Program-made: the position numbers and the translations under genes
In this document: piece by piece, positions 23,801-30,319 of the stretch
How positions within the stretch are numbered: the stretch's first letter is position 1
How the letters are laid out: every line of letters starts with the position of its first letter
From: an uncultured Anaerovibrio sp.
GTDB taxonomy: Bacteria > Bacillota > Negativicutes > Selenomonadales > Selenomonadaceae
Reading direction: 5' to 3'
Length of the DNA stretch: 34,921 nucleotides
Assembly (NCBI RefSeq): GCF_947302755.1
Contig: NZ_CAMYWM010000012.1
Coordinates: 1 to 34,921 of the forward strand
Notes under the pieces: model-generated
The model's database searches: none
Seen by the model: the letters and a program-made list of their open reading frames with translations, nothing else
Told to the model about the DNA's origin: nothing

Positions 23801-24018
23801 CCAAGCTTCAGACCATGCGTAAGGAGAATGGCTTTGAGGTTACGGACCGCATTAATGTATTTGCGGCCGGCAACGACAAGCTCACCGATATCCTGTCCCG
23901 CAACGAGGACATGGTAAAGGGGATTGTCCTTTGTGATGGCATTACCTATGGCTCCACCGATGGCTTTACCAAGGAGTGGAATATCAACGGCGAAACCATT
24001 ACCCTGGGTGTAAAATAA
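20872..24018 (+). CDS. ileS: isoleucyl-tRNA synthetase, type 2
   Basis: It charges tRNA-Ile with isoleucine and edits valine. The 1048-residue product is longer than the ~920-940 of the type-1 enzyme. Its HIGH region [20 protein letters not shown] (HIGH at 55-58) and C-terminal extension are of the eukaryote-like type 2, a class known for low sensitivity to mupirocin. KMSKS is at 602-606. The CP1 editing domain carries the [11 protein letters not shown] motif, and cysteine pairs (CPRCG, CWRCD, CPDCG) suggest bound zinc. The start is TTG 20872, with AGGAGG (20858-20863) eight bases upstream. Expression is expected to depend on the upstream Ile T-box, possibly modified by the intervening hairpins. 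A bidirectional terminator follows. Type assignment is from motif and length only. Confidence 0.96.
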   Translation: [1048 protein letters not shown]

Positions 24019-24043
24019 AAAATAATCCTTTTCAGACGCAAAA

Positions 24044-24084
24044 ACAGACGCAAGCTGCGACATGCTTTTGCGTCTGTTTTTTTT
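24044..24084. terminator. bidirectional terminator between ileS and the YjbR gene
   Basis: ACAGACGCAAGC / GCTTTTGCGTCTGT with a TGCGACAT loop, followed by a T-run on the plus strand and preceded by an A-run that serves the minus-strand gene. Confidence 0.85.
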
Positions 24085-24141
24085 ACAACGTATTATCAAT
24101 TCAGTATGACAAGCCTGTTTGGTACCCAATACAGTACTATC

Positions 24142-24504
24142 CTACAAATCCTTCTTCATTGCTGTGGCCTTATAGCTCATATCCATCAGCACCTCCAGCA
24201 TCCGCTTATCGGCCTTGCGAAGGTCCAGGCTGATCCAGTGCCGTTTATTCATATGGTAGGCGGGATATATGCCCTCCTCCCACAGAAGGTCATCACGCAT
24301 GGCTTTAGGCACCTTTAGGTTAATGACGGTGATGGAGGTGTCCTCCTCCAAGCCCAATCGGTTGGCCGGTATATCCATAAACAGACAAAACCATTTCTGG
24401 CTCACCCTATGGCGAAATACAAATGCATCCAGCTCCTCCCAGGGATAGTCCTCATCTACACCATATGTACCCTTTATGTATTCCAGGGCCTGCTTTTTCG
24501 TCAT
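24142..24504 (-). CDS. MmcQ/YjbR family DNA-binding-like protein
   Basis: A 120-residue protein with the YjbR/CyaY-like fold features: EYIKGTYGVDEDYPWEELDAF at the start, FRHRVSQKWFCLFMDI in the middle, and YPAYHMNKRHWISLDL with the conserved HWI. The start is set at 24504 (MTKKQALEY), preceded on the minus strand by AGGTGAT; the frame upstream to 24564 lacks a ribosome binding site. It is transcribed against ileS, with a shared bidirectional terminator between them. Family members are often annotated as DNA-binding, but the function is not established. It stands alone in the opposite orientation to its neighbours. Confidence 0.85.
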   Translation of the reverse strand: MTKKQALEYIKGTYGVDEDYPWEELDAFVFRHRVSQKWFCLFMDIPANRLGLEEDTSITVINLKVPKAMRDDLLWEEGIYPAYHMNKRHWISLDLRKADKRMLEVLMDMSYKATAMKKDL

Positions 24505-24593
24505 AATAATCACCTGCTTCACTGGTTTTTCATTCAGTATACCACTAAAAACATTATTGTTCACCTGCTTACATAGGAAAATAAATAGCCATA

Positions 24594-24623
24594 TTTACAT
24601 TCTTTCGTTTGTTGGTGTAAAAT
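24594..24623 (+). promoter_or_regulatory. putative promoter of the acetyltransferase gene
   Basis: TTTACA (24594-24599), 18 bases, then TAAAAT (24618-24623), 44 bases before the ATG at 24667. Confidence 0.55.
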
Positions 24624-24666
24624 TTACTTAGTATTCAAAATCAAAAGAGAGTTTGGGGATATTATC

Positions 24667-25566
24667 ATGAAAGAAACCGTAGTGGATTTACGCAAAATAA
24701 GTGATGAGGATAGAAATAAAGCCATTGAATTGGAAAAAATGCTATTTAAGCTCAACCATACCATGCCGCGGACCGAGGAATATATGGCGGCTCTCAGGGA
24801 TATCTTTGGCGACCGGTTTGGTGAAGGCAGCTATATAGTGGCTCCTTTATCGGCGGTTTGTGCCCACAATATCCTTATCGGTAAAAATGTGTACATTAAC
24901 AGCAATTTCCTGGCCATGGCCCGGGGGGGCATTACCATTGAAGACGATGTACAGATTGCCGGTAATGTGTCGATATTGTCCAATAATCATGATCCCTACG
25001 AGCGGATGGTATTGACCTGTAAACCCGTTCTTATTAAGCAGGGAGCGTGGATAGGGGCCGGTGCCACCATATTGCCGGGAATAACGGTAGGCAAGCATGC
25101 CATTGTAGGTGCCGGTTCAGTGGTTACGAAGAACGTGCCCGATTATAGTGTGGTGGTGGGCAATCCCGCCCGGGTGGTGAAGGAGCTGGAGGCTCACAAG
25201 TTTCCTGATATGACCGCCCCATCTATAAAAAACAGCTATATGGGCAGCTACAATTTTCAGGGGGGAGAAACCGGTTATTTCAGCCTGATTCCTTATGGCG
25301 AAAAAGACAGTCTGGCCGAAATCCGCTTTTTGGCACCTGATGGAGCAGAGAAGCTCACCTTTGACAACGGGGAGGTTGGCTGGAGGCTGGCTGATGGTAC
25401 TGAATTGAATATTAGTCGGGGAATGTTTACCAGACGGCTGGGGGATATAATTGAACCGGTGATTAAGGATCCCCACGTTCCGGGGAAGATGATTGCCATT
25501 GGCTACGAGGTAACAGACGGTGATATGACATTAGAGGCTGAATGGTCATTCTTAGATGATTTTTGA
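24667..25566 (+). CDS. hexapeptide-repeat acetyltransferase with unassigned C-terminal region
   Basis: Residues 1-180 form a left-handed beta-helix acyltransferase of the maltose/galactoside O-acetyltransferase group: an N-terminal helical part, then hexapeptide turns (NILIGKNVYINSN, ITIEDDVQIAGNVSI, AWIGAGATILPGITVGKHAIVGAGSVVTKNV) and the closing VVVGNPARVVKEL. The likely catalytic His is His108 in SNNHDPYE. Such enzymes move acetyl groups from acetyl-CoA to sugars. Residues ~185-299 are an extra ~115-residue beta-rich region (FSLIPYGEKDSLAEIRFL, EVGWRLADGTELNISRGMF) that I do not recognise; the total of 299 exceeds the usual ~190-200. The start follows GAGAGTTTGGGG. The natural acceptor is unknown. 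It is 26 bases before the nucleoside phosphorylase gene and may be co-transcribed. Confidence 0.82.
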   Translation: MKETVVDLRKISDEDRNKAIELEKMLFKLNHTMPRTEEYMAALRDIFGDRFGEGSYIVAPLSAVCAHNILIGKNVYINSNFLAMARGGITIEDDVQIAGNVSILSNNHDPYERMVLTCKPVLIKQGAWIGAGATILPGITVGKHAIVGAGSVVTKNVPDYSVVVGNPARVVKELEAHKFPDMTAPSIKNSYMGSYNFQGGETGYFSLIPYGEKDSLAEIRFLAPDGAEKLTFDNGEVGWRLADGTELNISRGMFTRRLGDIIEPVIKDPHVPGKMIAIGYEVTDGDMTLEAEWSFLDDF

Positions 25567-25592
25567 TTATTCAATGAAGGGGGGAGGAGGCT

Positions 25593-27053
25593 ATGCGTCA
25601 GTTGATGCTTTGCCTGTTAGTGATTTATATGGTGTCACTTTCTTCAGTGTGCTTTGCCGGTAATGACCTTCATAAGGAGGACAAGGGATATGGCTTGGGG
25701 GGAGCAGATTATATGCCGAAGGAAAAACAGTTTAGAATGGTGGATATTATCAGCAAAAAGCGGGATGGAGCCAGCCTAAGCAAGGAGGAAATACAGTACT
25801 TTATTGATGGCTGCGTGGATGGCTCTATTCCTGACTATCAGACCTCAGCCCTGTTGATGGCTATTTATTTCAAGGGGATGGAGGACCAGGAGCTGGCTGA
25901 TTTTACCATGGCCATGGCCCATTCCGGAGAGATGATAGATTTGTCACCTATTAGAGGCGTCAAGGTAGATAAGCACTCTACCGGTGGTGTGGGTGACAAA
26001 ACCACCATGGCGATAGCCCCTATTGTGGCCTCCTGTGACGTAAAAATTGCCAAAATGAGCGGCCGGGGATTAGGCCATACCGGAGGTACGGTGGACAAGC
26101 TGGAATCCATACCAGGATATCGTACTGTGCTGGACAAGGATGAATTTTTTAATCAGGTAAATGAAATAGGGGCCAGTGTCATCGGCCAAAGCGGCAATTT
26201 GGCTCCGGCCGATAAAAAGCTTTACGCCTTGCGGGATGTAACAGGCAGTGTGCCCAGCATTCCCCTTATTGCATCCTCGATTATGAGCAAAAAGCTGGCT
26301 GCCGGGGCGGATTGCATTTTACTTGACGTAAAGTGCGGCAGCGGAGCCTTTATGAAAAATGTGGCTGATGCGGTTACCTTGGCAGAAAAAATGGTGACTA
26401 TCGGCGAGCACAACGGGAAAAGAACCATGGCCTACGTCACCAATATGAATATGCCCCTGGGGCAGAATATTGGTAATGCCCTGGAAGTAAAGGAGGTCGT
26501 CGATGTACTCAATGGTAAGGGGCCGGAGGACCTGACCAGGGAGTGCGAGGAATTATCCGCCACCCTTTTAATGATGGCCGGCAAAGGAAGCCGGGCTGAT
26601 TGCCTTGCCATGGTACAGCAGGCTGTAAAAAGCGGCCAGGCCATGAACAAATTCAAGGAAATGGTGGCTGCTCAGGGCGGTGATATTTCTGTATTTGATA
26701 ATATGGAAGAATTTACCAGGGCGGCTGTGCGTTACGAGGTCAAGGCCGACAGAGAAGGATATATTGCTGATATGAATACTGAAGCCATCGGTATAGCCTC
26801 CACCATGCTGGGGGCCGGGCGGGAGACCCTGGACAGCGTTATCGACCCAATGGCCGGTATAACAATATGCAAAAAAACCGGGGATAAGGTCAATGCCGGA
26901 GATGTGTTGGCTGTATTCTATACCTCCAGGGAGGAGCTGCTGCCACCGGCGGTGAAGCGGTATCTTGAAGCTCTGACCTACAGTCAGCAGACACCAAAGG
27001 AGTCCAAGCTGGTATATGCCCTTGTGGAAAAAAATGGAGTGAAAATGTTTTAG
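25593..27053 (+). CDS. pyrimidine-nucleoside phosphorylase with N-terminal signal-like extension
   Basis: It cleaves uridine, thymidine or deoxyuridine with phosphate to base and (deoxy)ribose-1-phosphate. The phosphate-site KHSTGGVGDKTT and the family signature SGRGLGHTGGTVDKLE (from residue 156) are clear, and the C-terminal domain is intact. The normal family start corresponds to FRMVDIISKKRDG. Here about 47 residues precede it, beginning MRQLMLCLLVIYMVSLSSVCFA, a convincing signal peptide with a likely cut after residue 22. GGGGGAGGAGG precedes ATG 25593, but a second in-frame ATG at 25713 (MPKEKQFRMVD) also has its own GGGGGGAG (25697-25704) eight bases upstream. Two products, exported and cytosolic, are therefore possible. 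Family members are cytosolic, so the leader is unusual. deoA-type and pdp-type cannot be separated with certainty. Confidence 0.9.
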   Translation: MRQLMLCLLVIYMVSLSSVCFAGNDLHKEDKGYGLGGADYMPKEKQFRMVDIISKKRDGASLSKEEIQYFIDGCVDGSIPDYQTSALLMAIYFKGMEDQELADFTMAMAHSGEMIDLSPIRGVKVDKHSTGGVGDKTTMAIAPIVASCDVKIAKMSGRGLGHTGGTVDKLESIPGYRTVLDKDEFFNQVNEIGASVIGQSGNLAPADKKLYALRDVTGSVPSIPLIASSIMSKKLAAGADCILLDVKCGSGAFMKNVADAVTLAEKMVTIGEHNGKRTMAYVTNMNMPLGQNIGNALEVKEVVDVLNGKGPEDLTRECEELSATLLMMAGKGSRADCLAMVQQAVKSGQAMNKFKEMVAAQGGDISVFDNMEEFTRAAVRYEVKADREGYIADMNTEAIGIASTMLGAGRETLDSVIDPMAGITICKKTGDKVNAGDVLAVFYTSREELLPPAVKRYLEALTYSQQTPKESKLVYALVEKNGVKMF

Positions 27054-27111
27054 CTGACGACTTGTAAAGCTTAACCTCCAGTATATTTGTCAGACATAAT
27101 TTATTTGAAGT

Positions 27112-27157
27112 GGGCTTGCATCATAATTGATTTTTATGGTGTGAGCCCTTTATTTTA
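27112..27157 (+). terminator. terminator after the nucleoside phosphorylase gene
   Basis: An imperfect stem GGGCTTGCATCAT / ATGGTGTGAGCCC is followed by TTTATTTTA. Confidence 0.65.
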
Positions 27158-27240
27158 TTTCGCGGTTATTAAAGATTTCCCACAGCTTATCGAATCAGAA
27201 AAAAAATTCAAAAAAAATAATTTTAAAAGAAGGAATATTT

Positions 27241-27384
27241 ATGTATTTGTCGAATAAATTTAAAGTAGGATTTTATCCGAAGCTGTCTGGTGCAAAAATT
27301 GCATCCTCTGTGGAGGAAGTTATGCACCGGCAAGGCGACGGGAAAGTTCGGCTAAGTTCGGATAAGGCTGATGGCTTTGTCTGA
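27241..27384 (+). CDS. possible 47-residue leader ORF upstream of glcD
   Basis: An ATG at 27241, preceded by AAGGA about eight bases upstream, opens a 47-codon frame (MYLSNKFKVGFYPKLSG...) ending TGA at 27384. It matches no family I know. The same DNA can fold: GGTGCA (27290-27295) pairs with TGCACC around a TCCTC-TGTG-GAGGA hairpin. The stretch may therefore be a structured 5' leader of the glcD-glcF unit rather than a gene. The 382-base gap between the phosphorylase gene and glcD contains only the terminator and this segment. Confidence 0.3.
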   Translation: MYLSNKFKVGFYPKLSGAKIASSVEEVMHRQGDGKVRLSSDKADGFV

Positions 27385-27435
27385 GCAGGTGTTCATTTTA
27401 TCGGTTAATTTGGTTTATTATAAAGGAGAGTAAGT

Positions 27436-28821
27436 ATGGAAAAAGATCAATTAATTGCCGAGATGAAGAAAATCGTCGGGGAGGAAAACGTTCTTCATTC
27501 TAAGGAGGCTCTTTATGCCTATTCCTATGATGCAACACCTGGACATATTTATATGCCTGATGTGGTTGTATCGCCTGGTAATGTTCAGGAAGTCTCCGCT
27601 ATTATGAAGTTTGCCAATGAGCACAAAATTCCAGTTTATCCCAGAGGCTCCGGCACCAACCTGTCAGCCGGTACCGCACCGCTTAAGGGTGGTATAGTAC
27701 TGCTGATGCTCCGCTTCAACAAGATTCTTGACCTTGATTTGGAAAATCTCATTGCAGAGGTTGAGGTTGGCGTTGTGGTTCAGGATATTAACGACTATGT
27801 GGCACCACATGGCCTTATCTATCCTCCTGATCCTGGTACTGTAAAGACGGCCAGCTTAGGAGGAACTATTTGTGAAAATTCCGGAGGCCTGCGCGGACTG
27901 AAATATGGTATTACCAAGAATTATGTTCAGGGTCTGGAGGTAGTTCTGGCCAATGGTGATATTATTCATACCGGTGGTAAAAATGTAAAGGATGTTTCCG
28001 GCTATGATATGACCAAGCTCTTTACCGGTTCCGAGGGTACCCTTGGCATTGTTACCAAGGCATATCTGAAGCTGGTACCAAAGCCTGAGGCTCAGGCCAG
28101 CATGATTGCAGTATTCAACACCCTGGAGGATGCCGGTAACGCCGTATCTGATATTATTGCAGCCAAGATTATTCCTGCAACCATGGAAATTCTTGACAAT
28201 TCTTCTATCCGTACAGTTGAGGACTTCATGCATGTAGGTCTGCCAACGGAGGCAGCTGCTATTCTGCTTCTGGAGGTAGACGGTCATCCGGTTATTGTGG
28301 CTGACGAGAAGGAAAAGGTTCTGGAGGTATTGAAGAAAAATAATGCTGCCGAGGTTACCCTGGCCAAGTCTCCTGAGCACAAGGAGCAGCTTTGGACGGC
28401 CCGCCGTATGGCCCTGCCATGTCTGGCCAAGCTTCGTCCGACTACTTTTGTTGAGGACGCCACTGTTCCAAGAAGCAAGCTGACCCAGTTCCTGAAGATT
28501 GTTACCAAGGCTGCCAAGGATTTCAATGTTACCATTGGTACCTTTGGCCATGCCGGTGACGGCAATATGCATCCGACCATTGTGTGTGACCTTCGTGATA
28601 AGGAGGAAATGGAGCGGGTACATAAGGCCATGGATGTTATCTTCCGTGGTGCCGTTGAATTGGGCGGTACTCTGTCCGGCGAGCATGGTATTGGCCTTGG
28701 AAAGCTGCCTTGGATGGAACTCCAGCATGGCAAGGAAGGTATGAACGCCATGAAGGCTATCAAGCGGGCTCTTGATCCAAATCTGATTTTGAACCCTGGT
28801 AAGCTGATAGGAGAGTGTTAA
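27436..28821 (+). CDS. glcD: FAD-linked lactate/glycolate dehydrogenase subunit
   Basis: A 461-residue flavoprotein of the GlcD/D-lactate dehydrogenase family that oxidises a 2-hydroxyacid (glycolate or lactate). The N-terminal FAD_binding_4 domain (about residues 35-175) has VYPRGSGTNLSAGT, PDPGTVKTASLGGTICENSGG and SGYDMTKLFTGSEGTLGI. The C-terminal oxidase domain has PTTFVEDATVPRS, GTFGHAGDGNMHP (near residue 371) and LSGEHGIGLGK. No signal peptide is present. The start follows AAGGAGAG. The FeS partner gene starts one base after its stop, so the two form one enzyme. In lactate-using Negativicutes such a pair would feed electrons from lactate, possibly through an electron-transfer flavoprotein, but no etf genes are in the window, so the substrate remains open. 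Confidence 0.9.
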   Translation: MEKDQLIAEMKKIVGEENVLHSKEALYAYSYDATPGHIYMPDVVVSPGNVQEVSAIMKFANEHKIPVYPRGSGTNLSAGTAPLKGGIVLLMLRFNKILDLDLENLIAEVEVGVVVQDINDYVAPHGLIYPPDPGTVKTASLGGTICENSGGLRGLKYGITKNYVQGLEVVLANGDIIHTGGKNVKDVSGYDMTKLFTGSEGTLGIVTKAYLKLVPKPEAQASMIAVFNTLEDAGNAVSDIIAAKIIPATMEILDNSSIRTVEDFMHVGLPTEAAAILLLEVDGHPVIVADEKEKVLEVLKKNNAAEVTLAKSPEHKEQLWTARRMALPCLAKLRPTTFVEDATVPRSKLTQFLKIVTKAAKDFNVTIGTFGHAGDGNMHPTIVCDLRDKEEMERVHKAMDVIFRGAVELGGTLSGEHGIGLGKLPWMELQHGKEGMNAMKAIKRALDPNLILNPGKLIGEC

Positions 28822-28822
28822 T

Positions 28823-30136
28823 ATGGCTAATGAATTAACTGCAGAGGAAATTAACAAGCATGATGCAACCCTGCTTAAGGATATAGACGATGCCCTGGCC
28901 AACTGCATGAAATGCGGTAACTGCCAGGCCGGTTGCCCAATTTATCGGGAGACCAGAAAGGAATTTTCCGTTGCCAGAGGTAAAATATCCCTGATGCAGG
29001 CTATTCTCAGTGGCAAATTGGAGATTACCAAGGAATTTGATGGTATGATGGCCCAGTGCCTGAGCTGTAAGACCTGTGCGGCCAACTGCCCATGCGGCGT
29101 AAAGGCTGATGAGCTGATACTCCGTGGCCGTCACGCTACCATCAAGGCCCGGGGACTTAATCCTATTAAAAAGACGGTATTCAGCCTCCTGTCCAATCGT
29201 CCGCTCTTTAATACAGTGCTGCGTATGGGTGGTATGTTTGGCTGGCTGACCTTTAAGGATATACCGGATAAAAACGCCGTGCTTTCCCGTCTGCCAATGC
29301 CGGGTATGGATCCAAACAGAGCAACGGCTCCATTGGCTTCCACTCCCCTGAGATCTGAGTATCCTCCTGTAATCAAGGTAGATAATCCTAAGCGCAAGGT
29401 GGCCTTCTTTACCGGCTGTACCATTAACTTCATGTACACCGATATGGGTAAGGCGGTCATCGAGGTACTGAAGGAGAATGGCAACGAGGTAATCCTGCCG
29501 GGTGCCCAGCATTGCTGCGGAACTCCGGTTCATGTATCCGGAGCCTTTGAACTGGCCAATGAAATGGCCAAGCACAATATCGAGGTTTTTGAACGCTATG
29601 AATGCGATTACATTGTAGGGGCCTGCGGCTCCTGCGTGGAGGCGTTGCTTGATTATCCTAAATGGCTGGAAAATGAACCTGATTGGGCAGCACGGGCCCA
29701 AAGCCTGGCCAACAAGGTTCGGGAAATCAGCCAGTTCCTGGTGGAGACCGGCTATAGAACCGATAATCTGGGGGCTATCAACAAGACGGTAACCATGCAT
29801 GATCCTTGTCACATGGTTCGCGGTATTCATGTAACCGAGCAGCCTAGAGAAATACTGAAATCCATTCCAGGTCTTAATTTTGTGGAAATGAAGGAGCATG
29901 ACCGCTGCTGCGGCTCCGGTGGTTCCTTCAGCTTGGCCCACTATGAGCTGTCCCGTAAGATTAATGACCGGAAGTGTGAAAACATAAAGGCCACCAATGC
30001 TGATTATGTATGTGCCAGCTGCCCAAGCTGCCGTATGCATATAACAGATGGTATCATACAGAACAAGATGCCACAGGTGGTTTATCACCCGATACAGCTT
30101 TTGGCAGAGTCCTATAAGCGGGGTAAGCAAAAGTAA
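28823..30136 (+). CDS. glcF: FeS subunit of lactate/glycolate dehydrogenase
   Basis: A 437-residue partner of the flavin subunit that passes electrons onward. Two ferredoxin-type 4Fe-4S clusters are at the N-terminus: CMKCGNCQAGC (Cys28, 31, 34, 38) and CLSCKTCAANC (Cys79, 82, 85, 89), each followed by Pro. Two CCG domains follow: FFTGCTINFMYTD with GAQHCCGTPV, and HDPCHMVRG with HDRCCGSGGSFSL, plus ASCPSCRMHI near the end. This is the GlcF/LutA-like layout. The gene starts one base after glcD and ends before a strong terminator. The coding is intact, with no sign of fusion. Confidence 0.92.
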   Translation: MANELTAEEINKHDATLLKDIDDALANCMKCGNCQAGCPIYRETRKEFSVARGKISLMQAILSGKLEITKEFDGMMAQCLSCKTCAANCPCGVKADELILRGRHATIKARGLNPIKKTVFSLLSNRPLFNTVLRMGGMFGWLTFKDIPDKNAVLSRLPMPGMDPNRATAPLASTPLRSEYPPVIKVDNPKRKVAFFTGCTINFMYTDMGKAVIEVLKENGNEVILPGAQHCCGTPVHVSGAFELANEMAKHNIEVFERYECDYIVGACGSCVEALLDYPKWLENEPDWAARAQSLANKVREISQFLVETGYRTDNLGAINKTVTMHDPCHMVRGIHVTEQPREILKSIPGLNFVEMKEHDRCCGSGGSFSLAHYELSRKINDRKCENIKATNADYVCASCPSCRMHITDGIIQNKMPQVVYHPIQLLAESYKRGKQK

Positions 30137-30154
30137 AAAATAGGGATATATGGA

Positions 30155-30195
30155 AAAGCCAGTGAGAAGCAATTTGTCTCTCACTGGCTTTTTAT
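30155..30195. terminator. bidirectional terminator after glcF
   Basis: Stem AAAGCCAGTGAGA / TCTCACTGGCTTT with a nine-base loop, followed by TTTATT; the A-rich left arm serves the convergent metallophosphoesterase gene. Confidence 0.9.
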
Positions 30196-30290
30196 TATGA
30201 AATCTTAGTAAATCAAATCCGAAGGATGCAGATGAGCTTTAGATTTCGTTGTAAGGGCGTAGTGCGAAATAACGTTTCGCACGGAGTTTT
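30196..30290. repeat. 95-bp structured repeat, unit 3
   Basis: It lies directly after the glcF terminator. The left half matches unit 1 (GAAATCT / AGATTTC, ATCC-GAA-GGAT) and the right half matches unit 2 (GTGCGAAA / TTTCGCAC), so it looks like a mosaic of the two units before ileS, about 9.5 kb away. Confidence 0.85.
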
Positions 30291-30319
30291 CTGTGGGTAA
30301 TATTTTGATTTCAGGCCTG

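Noticed and set aside
27240-27400. Known riboswitch (fluoride, cyclic-di-GMP, cobalamin) before glcD
   Set aside because: None of the conserved core sequences could be matched.
28835-30184. Minus-strand frame over glcF
   Set aside because: Antisense shadow of a gene with two clear ferredoxin motifs and CCG domains.
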